A stretch of 64,000 bases of DNA from Calothrix sp. PCC 7103. GTDB lineage: Bacteria; Cyanobacteriota; Cyanobacteriia; Cyanobacteriales; Nostocaceae. Of this stretch, positions 39,853 through 49,341 are shown piece after piece. The notes beneath the pieces were generated by a model that was not told the DNA's origin, did no database searches, and saw only the letters and a program-made list of their open reading frames with translations. The stretch lies in contig NZ_KB217478.1 of assembly GCF_000331305.1 (NCBI RefSeq), forward strand, positions 2,196,051-2,260,050, in the 5' to 3' direction. Position numbers and translations under genes: made by a program. The number at the start of each line of letters is the position of its first letter. Position 1 is the stretch's first letter.

Positions 39853-41087
39853 GAATTCACCCCTTTTTTAAGCAATGAACCAGATGATAAATAAGCTATT
39901 TGCCGCTCAGATGAGTTTAATAATAAATATGTACTTTCACAATATTGCAAAATTGTTAGCCATCTTTGCCAGGTTAACTTCTCATATGGCTTCCATGCTA
40001 CCATTTTTTGCGGCTTTTGCATTCTTTTATTAATTTCATTAATCTCATTAATCGTTATTGGTGCTGATATTGGTTTAGATACTTTGTTTTGATGACGGCG
40101 CCGCTCTTGAACATTTACAATTGAAGATATTATTGGTTTAGCAATAATATTAAGAGCGCAAACAGTAATTATTTGATATGTACTACGGCGCAATAGAATT
40201 ATGTAATCTTTTTGTATTGCCTTATACAACCAGACTAAGGTATTCCAATAATCACCACGCTCAAAAGTATTTACCAATAAGTAAACGAAAAAAGAACTAG
40301 CAGACCAATTATATATTTGCTGATATCTATCCTGGGGAAACTCTAAACGACGTTGCCGAGCATCTGTTATGACTAACTCAAAAGACTTAGCCATTGATTT
40401 AGTTGCTCTTGACATACTGCCTTTAACTTGACGATAACCAACTAGAAACTCTGGTACAACGCGATACTCGTAAAAATCAGCTATACGTAAATAAATATCC
40501 CAATCTTCACAACCTTGAGCATTCTGCTGTTTTAACTCACAATTGTAACCTCCAACTTTTTCAAAACAACTTCTCCGAATCAAAGGTACGCTTGCATTAC
40601 CAACAATATTCATATACAGCAATGCTGGATAAGCATTACCTTCCGCAGTTAAAAATTTGAAATAATGCTGAGGTTCGTATTGACCTAAAATTACATCATC
40701 TTCATCAATTAACACTGACCAATTATAAACTAAGCCAACGTTTGGATGACTCGCCAACAAACATTGTACTTGCTTTTCTATTTTTTCTGGATACCAAATA
40801 TCATCAGCATCAATTGGAGCAATAAATTCACCACTAGATTTGGCTATAGCTAAATTACGTGCTGCTGCTACTCCTGCATTTGCTTGTTTAAATAAAACGA
40901 TACGACTATCTATTTCCATGAATGACTCTACAATGGACGCAGTTCTATCTTGTGAGCCATCATCAACTATTATAATTTCAAGATTCTTGTAGGTTTGAGA
41001 GATAACTGATTCTAAAGTTCGACCAATAAACACCTCTGCGTTGTAAGCAGGAATTATTACCGATACTAGAGAAAAATCTGAATGCAT
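39849..41087 (-). CDS. GT2 family glycosyltransferase
   Basis: 412 residues. The GT-A domain is at the N-terminus: VSVIIPAYNAEVFIGRTLES, EIIIVDDGSQDRT, FIAPIDADDIWYPEK and GCEDWDIYLRIADF. The C-terminal ~150 residues are variable and include a hydrophobic helix. First gene of the minus-strand cluster, so its promoter should lie in the ~490-bp AT-rich interval to its right. Its stop codon overlaps the ABC transporter start. Confidence 0.85.
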   Translation of the reverse strand: MHSDFSLVSVIIPAYNAEVFIGRTLESVISQTYKNLEIIIVDDGSQDRTASIVESFMEIDSRIVLFKQANAGVAAARNLAIAKSSGEFIAPIDADDIWYPEKIEKQVQCLLASHPNVGLVYNWSVLIDEDDVILGQYEPQHYFKFLTAEGNAYPALLYMNIVGNASVPLIRRSCFEKVGGYNCELKQQNAQGCEDWDIYLRIADFYEYRVVPEFLVGYRQVKGSMSRATKSMAKSFELVITDARQRRLEFPQDRYQQIYNWSASSFFVYLLVNTFERGDYWNTLVWLYKAIQKDYIILLRRSTYQIITVCALNIIAKPIISSIVNVQERRRHQNKVSKPISAPITINEINEINKRMQKPQKMVAWKPYEKLTWQRWLTILQYCESTYLLLNSSERQIAYLSSGSLLKKGVNS

Positions 41088-41581
41088 TTTATATCCTACT
41101 GCTTATAAAACTACGCTAAAGATACTTTTAATAACTACCATATAGCTATTAATCGAAGTTACTCTGATTTTTTAAGTATAAATACTTGTATTTTGCTATA
41201 CATTTTATCTCATACATAAAGTTATTAAAAAATAAATTTAGGTACTATTAATATTTGGTAAAGCACGTTATTGCTGATGTTACCAGCAAAAAGTTCGGCG
41301 CCTATATCCAAGACATCACTTAGGGCAACGGTATACACCGCACCCTTTGATGTCGCTTTTAATCGCCATATTTACCAACACTATGTATATTAAATTAACT
41401 ATGCGGCTAAGTTTATTCTTATTTTGTCTAATATCAGGCTTTTTTTTATGTATTAGAAAGGATGTAATAGAACATAGGTTTCAACGCTGCTCATTCTTAC
41501 GAGAGAGATATATAAAATAATAAGTATCGCCATCTAGCTAAAGACTGATATTGGGCTAAAGTTTGTAAATTACTCCACTAG
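41088..41581. other. Gene-poor interval upstream of the polysaccharide cluster
   Basis: Presumably holds the promoter of the minus-strand cluster. On the minus strand a short frame (KGAVYTVALSDVLDIGAELF...NNVLYQILIVPKF) between about 41,350 and 41,230 looks protein-like but has no start codon in frame; MAIKSDIKG lies in another frame just upstream, suggesting a frameshifted small relic. Confidence 0.3.
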
Positions 41582-41855
41582 GACGGCTTTTGCATTAGTT
41601 TCTGCTGCTGTTGTACTAGAAATTAATAATGATGTAATTAGTTTCGCTCGTGTTGCGCTTGGTGGTGTAGGTACAAAACCGTGGCGTTCGTATGAAGCAG
41701 AACAAGTATTAATGGGCGCCTCTGCAAATGAAGACACTTTTACTGCGGCAGCGAATGCGGCAATGCAACAAGCACAACCTCGTCAATTCAATGCTTTTAA
41801 AGTTGACTTAGCAAAGGAAACATTGAAAGAAACACTCCTCATAGTTGCCAGCTAA
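41582..41855 (+). pseudogene. Xanthine-dehydrogenase-type FAD subunit, C-terminal remnant
   Basis: An open stretch reading TAFALVSAAVVLEINNDVIS, FARVALGGVGTKPWRSYEAE and ending VDLAKETLKETLLIVAS. This is the C-terminal domain of the FAD-binding subunit of molybdenum hydroxylases (CO-dehydrogenase/xanthine-dehydrogenase flavoprotein family). The FAD-binding N-terminal two thirds are absent. It is followed after ~100 bp by remains of the molybdopterin subunit, the normal operon order. Confidence 0.8.
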
Positions 41856-41956
41856 AAGCAGTATGAAATACTCTCTGTGTCCTCTGTGTCTCTGTGGGAA
41901 AAAATCACCACAGAGGCGCAGAGGTAACAGAGGAAGAAAATTACAGGTTTAAAATC

Positions 41957-42743
41957 ATGACTACAGAAATAAAGATAAACAAGCCAGCAGAAACAACTAA
42001 CAATATTACTGGTAAGCCAATTAGTCGAGTTGACGCCCAGTTAAGTTAGCTTTGAAGCGTCAGGATATGTTTAATTCCTGTGGTTTCCGTCCAGCTACAG
42101 TTCAAGAAATTACCCTTGGCGCCACACGTGATGGTAAACTCACCGCTACTCGTCACATCACAACTACCCATACATCAGAAGTTGATGAAAACACTGAACC
42201 GTGTGGTATCACAACTCGAATGCTTTACGCATGTCCAAATTTGGAGGTGACACATAATTTAGTTGAGATAAATACTATCACTCCAACAGCAATGCGGGCG
42301 CCAGGAGAATCACCAGGAACATTTGCGCTCGAATCAGCAATGGATGAATTAGCAAACGTTTAGGTCGAGTTCAAGTTAGCCGTGTTATTAGTGCCATTGA
42401 TGCAGGAAGAATTCTCAACCATAAAACCGCGCGCAGTCAAATTATGGGCGGTGTCATTATGGGTATGGGTATGGCATTAATGGAAGAAACTGTTGTTGAT
42501 GAACAAACAGGGCGCCTTGTAGTACGTAATTTAGCAGATTACCACGTACCAGTACATGCCGACATGGGAAATATAGAAGTGATATTTACTGATATACCTG
42601 ACCCACATATTAGTTTATTAGGCGCGCGAGGTGTAGGTGAAATTGGTATTACAGGAGTTGCCGCAGCAATTGCTAACGCCATTTATCACGCCACTGGTAA
42701 ACGGATTCGCGAGTTACCAATTACACCAGATAAGCTGTTGTAA
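41957..42743 (+). pseudogene. Xanthine-dehydrogenase-type molybdopterin subunit, multiply deleted
   Basis: Three blocks of one gene survive. The N-terminus (MTTEIKINKPAETTNN... RVDAQLS, stop at ~42,049), a middle block from ~42,052 (LKRQDMFNSCGFRPATVQEI... MRAPGESPGTFALESAMDEL, stop ~42,363), and a C-terminal block (GRVQVSRVISAIDAGRILNH... GARGVGEIGITGVAAAIANA, stop 42,741-42,743). The normal protein is over 700 residues, so several hundred codons have been lost in at least two deletions. The MRAPGE motif near the Mo site remains. Non-functional. Confidence 0.85.
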
Positions 42744-43038
42744 ACAATGAAGAGAAAAACTTCACAATGAACAAAGCACAAGCTAATCAAAACTTTTTCA
42801 TCCCACTAACAGATTTGTCACCACCAATAGAGGCGCCTACGCTGGTAGTAAAGCAGCAATTGAACAGTTAGTCACTGCGACACACTTTATTTGCTTATCT
42901 GTGTAATACCTAAATTCAGCAGAAGATATTTGCAACCTCTACCAAAAGATAGTTGATTACTTCTTCTGAACAAGGCGTTAATTTACTGTTAGGCAAAGCT
43001 GAAGTGCCTGCAACAGTGCCGACAACGAGCTTAAATTA
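42744..43038 (+). pseudogene. Fragments including a short-chain dehydrogenase active-site relic
   Basis: No open gene. Around 42,805-42,870 one frame reads TNRGAYAGSKAAIEQL, the Y-x3-K catalytic motif of short-chain dehydrogenases, followed by a stop codon. Another frame further on ends GKAEVPATVPTTSLN just before the FUSC gene. These look like eroded pieces of a former operon. Confidence 0.5.
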
Positions 43039-45285
43039 ATGAGTCAAACTCGCTTTTTGCAATCACTAATTTCTGTTGATTCTACAAAAATAGCAATTTT
43101 CAATGGTCTTCGTACAGCAATTGCAGTTGGTGTTCCATTAACTATAGGAGTAATTACAGGTCATACTCTAACTGGAATGGCCATAGCTGTCGGCGCCTTA
43201 CTTGTATCTTTAACTGATGTTGGTAGCCCTTATCAAACAAAAGCTGTTGCTATGATAACGGCAACAATTGGAGTTGCTATTTCAGCATTTATAGGAACAC
43301 TAGTTGGTAAATATATTTGGTTTGCAGTACCTTTAATGTTTCTTTGGGGTGTTGGTGCAGGATTTGCTGGTGTATATGGTAGTGTTGGTACTGCGATTGG
43401 TTTAGTTATTTCTATTGCTTTTCTCAGTGCTATTTATCTCCCTAATAACCTAGGTGTAGCTTTTGATGTTTTTATACATAATATTGCTGGAGGAGCATGG
43501 GCAACGCTACTATCACTATTTTTATGGTTCTTAAAACCTTATCAACCTATTCAAAATGTAATTTCTAACTGTTACAGTTATTTAACAGAATTAATTACAG
43601 CCTTCGATGAGATTATTAAACAAGGGTCTATATCCAATGAACAATCGGAACACATTATAGAATTAGAGCAAAAAGCAAGAGACGCATTAGAAGTAGTCCG
43701 TTCTCAGTTAATAGCAGTCAGATTAACACAGCACGGAGTTAATGTTGCAGGTGAGCATTTGTTAGTACTATTTGAAATTGCTAACCAAATGCTTGATATG
43801 ACAATAGTGTTAACACAATTGCTCGAATCTGCTAATAAAAGTCAAATTGCTTCTGTTCGGATGCTAATCAAAGATGCATTTGATCAAATGGCTCTTGTAA
43901 CAGGTGCCTTGGTATTAGCAGTAAAAAATGGCAATGCTGCCACTGTTGAGACAGAGAGTATGAATAATATAATTGCGACTCTTGAACAACAACGGGATAA
44001 ATTGCGAATAATGCTTGCCGAAGCACATATTAGCAATATTGCCCAAATGGCAGAGAAATTAATTGAGCAAATACTTGTTGCCGTTGATACAGTTAAATGT
44101 CTTTGTGTTGGTTATTGGAAAATTGATGATAGTAAAATTCCACCGTTTAGTAGAGACGTGATTAATCCCTACCCTGCGGGAACAGCTCCGCTTTACGGGA
44201 AATTTTTAGGATTACACGTCTCTACATTATTAACACCATTACGGGCAAATTTTAGCTTTGATTCAGTGATATTACGTCATGCGATGCGTGTGGGTATAAC
44301 TACTGCATTTTCTATAATTGTATATAATCTTTTTCACCTGCCACATGGTTTTTGGATAACGCTTACTGTTGTTGTCATTCTCAAACCTGATTTTGGTAGT
44401 ACATTACAACGCGCGTTTCATCGTATGGGTGGCACTATTATTGGCGCCGCTTTAGCAACTGTTTTAGCAATCACAATTCATAGTAATTTTTTACTGCTAA
44501 TTTTTATTATTTTAATGACATTTGCTGCTATCTCGTTAATAACTGTTAATTATGGTTTTGCCACTTTTTTTATTACCCCACTTGTAGTCCTACTTTTAAA
44601 TCTTGTAAACCCGAATGTAGAAGATTGGCAACTAGCTGGCATTCGGATATTTAATACAATTATTGGTGGTGGACTTGCATTAGTTGGAGGATATTTACTT
44701 TTTCCAAGTTGGGAACGATTACGTTTTCCAAGACAACTTGCGCGCGCTCTTACTGCAAATCAAGTCTATAATCAGCGGGTATTATCTGGTTATCTTAACC
44801 AAGAAAACATCCAAGAAATTTGGCAAGCACGCAGACAAGCAGAACTAGAAAATACGAATACTGCCGCATCTTTTCAGAGACTTCTAAGTGAACCCAAAAG
44901 GTATTATGGCTCTATTGAATCTTCAATGGTTATAATTATCTGTTTAGAGCGTTTCTTTGAAATTAATACAGCCCTCTTTGCAAAACTTCATGATTTTGAT
45001 AAACAGCTTCAGCTACCTGGCTTAGACAAATTTACTCTCTTAATCAAAGATGTATTTTCAGACTTAGCAGATGCCATTGAAAACAGGCGCCAACCGCAAC
45101 CGCTTCCTCCTTTAGATAGAAAATTAGATCAGATTCACATTAATTCAGAAAAACTAGTTGAACAACGTAATATACCTACACATAACGCAGTTTTAAACTA
45201 TGCTTTTGTTACTATGTTACTAGATAGAATCGTTAATCAAGTTGCGGTCATACATTCAAAAATCGATACAACTGATTCAAACTAA
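43039..45285 (+). CDS. FUSC-type membrane transporter (aromatic acid exporter-like)
   Basis: 748 residues with two membrane blocks: helices at ~20-175 (GLRTAIAVGVPLTIGVITGH...) and ~410-560 (LRHAMRVGITTAFSIIVYNL, HGFWITLTVVVILKPDFG, MGGTIIGAALATVLAI), each followed by a soluble helical region. This is the duplicated architecture of FUSC/YccS-type exporters. The region at ~371-396 (SRDVINPYPAGTAPLYGKFL...) is not native: it is translated from a 76-bp palindromic repeat inserted in frame, ahead of the second membrane block. It begins 18 bp after the last relic frame and is followed by xdhC after 26 bp. Confidence 0.8.
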   Translation: MSQTRFLQSLISVDSTKIAIFNGLRTAIAVGVPLTIGVITGHTLTGMAIAVGALLVSLTDVGSPYQTKAVAMITATIGVAISAFIGTLVGKYIWFAVPLMFLWGVGAGFAGVYGSVGTAIGLVISIAFLSAIYLPNNLGVAFDVFIHNIAGGAWATLLSLFLWFLKPYQPIQNVISNCYSYLTELITAFDEIIKQGSISNEQSEHIIELEQKARDALEVVRSQLIAVRLTQHGVNVAGEHLLVLFEIANQMLDMTIVLTQLLESANKSQIASVRMLIKDAFDQMALVTGALVLAVKNGNAATVETESMNNIIATLEQQRDKLRIMLAEAHISNIAQMAEKLIEQILVAVDTVKCLCVGYWKIDDSKIPPFSRDVINPYPAGTAPLYGKFLGLHVSTLLTPLRANFSFDSVILRHAMRVGITTAFSIIVYNLFHLPHGFWITLTVVVILKPDFGSTLQRAFHRMGGTIIGAALATVLAITIHSNFLLLIFIILMTFAAISLITVNYGFATFFITPLVVLLLNLVNPNVEDWQLAGIRIFNTIIGGGLALVGGYLLFPSWERLRFPRQLARALTANQVYNQRVLSGYLNQENIQEIWQARRQAELENTNTAASFQRLLSEPKRYYGSIESSMVIIICLERFFEINTALFAKLHDFDKQLQLPGLDKFTLLIKDVFSDLADAIENRRQPQPLPPLDRKLDQIHINSEKLVEQRNIPTHNAVLNYAFVTMLLDRIVNQVAVIHSKIDTTDSN
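44150..44225. repeat. Palindromic repeat inserted in frame in the FUSC gene
   Basis: Begins GTAGAGACGTGATTAAT and ends ATTACACGTCTCTAC, with a GC-rich centre (CCCTGCGGGAACAGCTCCGC). The same outer arms form the palindromes at 14,267-14,294 and 58,270-58,297. Here the gene stays open through it, adding about 25 residues. Confidence 0.8.
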
Positions 45286-45311
45286 AAATACCTACGCATA
45301 GGAAACTATAT

Positions 45312-46475
45312 ATGAACGAGTTACAAGCAATTTTACAAGCCTTTGAATCAACTCAAGATGGTGAAACTGCCTTTCTAGCAACTGTCGTTAAAACTCAAGG
45401 TTCAACTTACCGTAGAGCAGGCGCCAAAATGTTGATGACTTCTACAGGTAAAATGGTAGGGACAATTAGCGGTGGTTGCTTAGAAAATGATCTCTTTGAG
45501 CATACTCGACAATCAATGTCAAATTCAAAAGCTCTTGTTGTTACCTACGATAACACGGCGCCGTCGGATATTATTTGGGGTTTTGGTTTAGGTTGTAACG
45601 GTGTAGTGCAAGTTCTCATCGAATCTTTAGACAAAGATAATACGATGAATGAATTAGGTTTTATACGAGAGTGCTTCAATAACAATCACTTCGGTATAAT
45701 TGCTACCGTTTTCGATACTCAAGGTGAGGTAGATATAAAAACAGGCGCCCGTTTGTTTGTTAATGATAATGGTAGTATTAACACTGATATTAAAGATATA
45801 AATCTAACTAAGTCTTTAATTACTGACGCTCAAACTTCTCTTATCAATCAAAAATGTAAAGTTAACAAATATCAGTTAGGTAAGGGTTTTGTAGAAGTTT
45901 TCATCGAAGTTATTCAACCTCCTACTCCCTTAGTAATTTTTGGTGCAGGTCGTGACGCTGTACCCGTAGCAGAGTATGCGAAAACACTTGGCTGGCATGT
46001 TACAATTGTTGACTGCCGCGCTTTGGATGCCACTTATGAACGCTTCCCAATGGCTGATGAAATAATTCTCGCGCGTCGAGAGACTATACATCAAGTATCT
46101 ATAACTGAACGTACAGCTACTGTTGTAATGACACATAATTATCTTGACGACATTGAAATAGTCAAGATGTTGCTTTTATCTTCTAATCGCTATATAGGAG
46201 TTTTGGGTTCAAGGCAACGTATCGAACGGTTATTGACTGACTTACGCGCAATAGAAGCAATCTATACAAATGATATGTTAGAAAAACTACACGCTCCAGT
46301 TGGTATTGATATTGGAGCAGAAACTCCAGAAGAAATAGCAATGGCAATTATTGCTGAAGTTCAAGCAGTACTCTCTAGCCGCAATGCTGGTTTTTTGAAA
46401 AATCGTACTTCGCCAATCCACTCCTTACCTATTGAAGCATCAATAGCAGCGCAAAACTTGGTATTGGTGTATTAA
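45312..46475 (+). CDS. xdhC: XdhC-family molybdenum cofactor insertion protein
   Basis: 387 residues. N-terminal XdhC/CoxI domain (ATVVKTQGSTYRRAGAKML, GTISGGCLENDLFEH) and C-terminal Rossmann domain (VIFGAGRDAVPVAEYAKTLG, TVVMTHNYLDDIEIV, IGVLGSRQR, HAPVGIDIGAETPEEIAMAI). XdhC inserts sulfurated molybdenum cofactor into xanthine dehydrogenase-type enzymes. The cognate enzyme genes just upstream are destroyed, so this chaperone is orphaned unless it serves another enzyme elsewhere. Confidence 0.9.
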   Translation: MNELQAILQAFESTQDGETAFLATVVKTQGSTYRRAGAKMLMTSTGKMVGTISGGCLENDLFEHTRQSMSNSKALVVTYDNTAPSDIIWGFGLGCNGVVQVLIESLDKDNTMNELGFIRECFNNNHFGIIATVFDTQGEVDIKTGARLFVNDNGSINTDIKDINLTKSLITDAQTSLINQKCKVNKYQLGKGFVEVFIEVIQPPTPLVIFGAGRDAVPVAEYAKTLGWHVTIVDCRALDATYERFPMADEIILARRETIHQVSITERTATVVMTHNYLDDIEIVKMLLLSSNRYIGVLGSRQRIERLLTDLRAIEAIYTNDMLEKLHAPVGIDIGAETPEEIAMAIIAEVQAVLSSRNAGFLKNRTSPIHSLPIEASIAAQNLVLVY

Positions 46476-46537
46476 TAATTAATAATTAATAATTAATAAT
46501 TAATAAAATTTAAAATTTAAAATTTAAAATTTAAAAT
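46471..46537. repeat. Two adjacent 7-bp tandem repeats (STRR)
   Basis: Five units of TTAATAA, directly followed by about four units of AAATTTA. Starts at the xdhC stop codon. The remaining interval to 46,870 is AT-rich, without a gene, and includes TTGACA at 46,611 as a possible -35 element. Confidence 0.8.
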
Positions 46538-46870
46538 CTTACCTACGATAGGTATTTACTGAAGTATATAAATTAGCTTTGTCTAACTAAAGATAGATGA
46601 TGTAATATCCTTGACATTAAAATTTAATAATTGATGTATACTAAATTTTAGAATTTGATAAGAAATAAAGTAATTTCTCAATTATTGACGATTTTTGATG
46701 TATATTTATGATAAGCACGCTCGGTGCTTACTGTCATATTGGTATTTATGTAACATGATTGCATTGAAGGGTGATGATAGCTTTGCACATTCAGATTTTT
46801 GGCACGAACGTCGAATTTGCCCCACTACGTGTTAACGCTCAAGAATAGCGTTGAAATAACTTAACTTTAT

Positions 46871-48241
46871 ATGACACACAAATCCAGAAAACTCTACGCC
46901 AATTTTCTAACTCCTCTGATTGTAACTATGGTGCTATCAGTCGTAGGGCTTACTACCTCTGGGCAAACGCGCTCCTTTAACGAGGAATACAAATTTGGCA
47001 GCATCGACTTTGCAGGACGCTATATAGCTGCGCTTTCTGATGGTGATTATACCAGCACCGACATTAATGGAAAGCTCCCAAAAACTTCAGAACGTGCCAC
47101 AGATAAACTATCTATAATTCCTCTACCCTTAGATGGTTTAAAAAAGCCTGCGGCGCAAATTAATGTTTCTAACACAGCGAAAAGTTCTACTTTCCCTATT
47201 GCTACCTCCCCAGATGGAAAAACTGTATTTATTGTTGAGACACTTGGGCAGGTAAAAGGCGCCTTAAATGTGAAGCAGATACGGGCAGGAAATAAGCTGA
47301 CAGCAATAGACTTATCTGACTTAGGTCTTCCCAAAGTTACTGATACAATCCAATTAGGTCAAAATCCCAAATCAGTCAGTATAAATCCGAATGGTGATTT
47401 ACTGGCAATTCCGACCCAAATCGGTCAAAAAATTACTTTCGTTCCCGTACAAAATAATCAATTTGGCAAACCAAAATCATCGACAATTGGTATTCAAGCA
47501 GACTGTAAAACAGGCTCGGAAGTTACACATATAGAATGGCATCCGGACGGTCGCTATATTGCAGCAGTTATGCAAGCTCGCAACCAAGTAGTTTTTTACA
47601 AAGTGCAACGCAATGATGCAAATATCAAGCTAGTTGCGTGGGGCAAACCCGTGAAAGTTGGAAGCAACCCATTTTCAGGTAAGTTCACGCCAGATGGTCG
47701 CTTTTTCATCACCAATAATGCCCAGGTTTTAAGCACTCAAAGACAACCCGAGTACAATAAATTCACCCAAGAACAGCCGAAGGGAACAGTATCTGTTATC
47801 CAGCTTGCTAACAAGAAAAATATTTCATCTAACGCCAAACACCAAATTGTGTCTACGGTAGTAGCAGATGTTTCCCCAGAAGGTATGGCTATAAGTGCTG
47901 ATGGTGATTTGGTAGCTACAGTGAATAAGCTTGTTACTTCGTATACTGAAGATACTAAGGGTTTAAATAAAAATTTTTCCATATCCTTATTTAAGCTCGA
48001 CCCTCAAACAGGTCACTTGAGCAAAGTTGCTGAAAAAAGCGCAGAGGGAATGTTGTCCAAAGGCATTCACTTTGATGCTAGTGGAGACCATTTAGCTATA
48101 GCTGTATCTGGCTACTTTAAACCTAAAAAAACAGGTGCAATAGAAATTTGGCGTGTAGCGCGCTCACCTTCATTTGCACTCGAACGAACTAACCAGATTA
48201 TTGATGTCGGTAAAGGAACACATGCTGTTGTGGTATGGTAA
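46871..48241 (+). CDS. Exported beta-propeller (YVTN/lactonase-like) protein
   Basis: 456 residues with an N-terminal hydrophobic segment (LTPLIVTMVLSVVGLTTSGQ) that fits a signal peptide or anchor. The rest consists of propeller-type repeats such as FPIATSPDGKTVFIVET, NPKSVSINPNGDLLAIPT, THIEWHPDGRYIAAVM, FSGKFTPDGRFFITNN, EGMAISADGDLVATV and KGIHFDASGDHLAIAV, i.e. about seven blades. It is therefore likely periplasmic or surface-exposed. No catalytic motif is obvious; it may bind a ligand or partner. It stands alone. Confidence 0.7.
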   Translation: MTHKSRKLYANFLTPLIVTMVLSVVGLTTSGQTRSFNEEYKFGSIDFAGRYIAALSDGDYTSTDINGKLPKTSERATDKLSIIPLPLDGLKKPAAQINVSNTAKSSTFPIATSPDGKTVFIVETLGQVKGALNVKQIRAGNKLTAIDLSDLGLPKVTDTIQLGQNPKSVSINPNGDLLAIPTQIGQKITFVPVQNNQFGKPKSSTIGIQADCKTGSEVTHIEWHPDGRYIAAVMQARNQVVFYKVQRNDANIKLVAWGKPVKVGSNPFSGKFTPDGRFFITNNAQVLSTQRQPEYNKFTQEQPKGTVSVIQLANKKNISSNAKHQIVSTVVADVSPEGMAISADGDLVATVNKLVTSYTEDTKGLNKNFSISLFKLDPQTGHLSKVAEKSAEGMLSKGIHFDASGDHLAIAVSGYFKPKKTGAIEIWRVARSPSFALERTNQIIDVGKGTHAVVVW

Positions 48242-48358
48242 GACGCGCAAATGAGAAATAACAGTTAAGCAAGAATACTTCCGTAATAATTAGAAGGTAG
48301 ATGAAGTGTGTCGCAAAATTTGTTACTCTTGGCTCTAAATCACTATTAAGTGACTGTC

Positions 48359-49273
48359 ATGAGTAGTCAAACAGCGCGCTCCTACGCTTTTTTGTCAATT
48401 GCAGCAGCATCTATCACTATTGGCTTGAAGTTTGGAGCTTACAAGCTAACAGGGTCAGTGGGACTGCTATCCGATGCGATTGAATCATGTGTAAATCTAG
48501 TGGCAGCATTAGTAGCACTATGGGCCTTAACCTATGCTGCCAAACCAGCAGACGCAGAACATACATTTGGGCATTCTAAAGCTGAATACTTTTCTAGCGG
48601 CGCCGAAGGTGTGTTAATTTTAGTGGCAGCTATTAGCATCGGCTTTGAAGCGTGGAAACGTTTGCTTCATCCAGAACAGATTGCTCAGGTGGGATTAGGA
48701 TTGGCACTTACAGGTGCTGCAACGGTAGTCAATGGTATTGTCGCTTTTATCTTGCTGCGAGCGGGACGACGGTTGCGTTCCATTACGCTGAGAGCTGATG
48801 CTAATCATTTGTTTACTGATGTGTGGACTTCAGGTGGTGTAGTACTGGGAATTTTTTTAGTTAAGGTAACAGGTTGGCTAGTACTCGACCCAATTATTGC
48901 ACTAGTAGTAGCAGCAAATATTGTTTGGGCAGGACTTCGATTGTTGCGAGAAACAAGTTCCGGGTTACTAGATGCAGCTTTGCCCAAGGAAGATATGGAT
49001 GTAATCAAAAGCATCCTTGACAAATACGAACCCCAAGGAATTGAGTTTCATGCTTTACGAACTCGTTTGGCTGGAACGCGACGCTTTGTATCCTTTCATG
49101 TCTTAGTGCCTGGAGCTTGGACAGTCTTACAAGGACATAATTTATGCGATGCAATTGAACTTGCCATTATTCAGGCACTACCAGGAACAAATGTTACAAC
49201 TCATCTAGAACCTTTGGAAGACCCTGCCTCTTGGGATGATTACGAGTTGGATAGAATTAGCAGTAACTATTAA
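48359..49273 (+). CDS. Cation diffusion facilitator (CDF) metal transporter
   Basis: 304 residues from ATG 48,359 (MSSQTARSYAFLSIAAASIT); a GTG nine bases upstream is an alternative. Six transmembrane helices, with the metal-binding residues in GLLSDAIESCVNLVAALVAL and RADANHLFTDVWTSGGVVLG (D/H-x3-D pairs) and the cytoplasmic HTFGHSKAEYF loop. The C-terminal domain includes GIEFHALRTRLAGTRRFVSF and HLEPLEDP. CDF proteins export Zn2+, Co2+, Mn2+ or Fe2+ by proton exchange. The DUF62 gene follows after 68 bp on the same strand. Confidence 0.9.
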   Translation: MSSQTARSYAFLSIAAASITIGLKFGAYKLTGSVGLLSDAIESCVNLVAALVALWALTYAAKPADAEHTFGHSKAEYFSSGAEGVLILVAAISIGFEAWKRLLHPEQIAQVGLGLALTGAATVVNGIVAFILLRAGRRLRSITLRADANHLFTDVWTSGGVVLGIFLVKVTGWLVLDPIIALVVAANIVWAGLRLLRETSSGLLDAALPKEDMDVIKSILDKYEPQGIEFHALRTRLAGTRRFVSFHVLVPGAWTVLQGHNLCDAIELAIIQALPGTNVTTHLEPLEDPASWDDYELDRISSNY

Positions 49274-49341
49274 CTATTAGTTGAAATCTCAGTAAAGGTG
49301 ACTTATTTTTTAGAAGTACAATAAGGCGAAACACAGTTTTT

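Noticed and set aside
31896..41087. Naming the ABC/glycosyltransferase cluster as the heterocyst envelope (hep) island
   Set aside because: The ABC protein is of HepA type, but no other hep gene is recognisable, and placement in an element lost from heterocysts argues against it.
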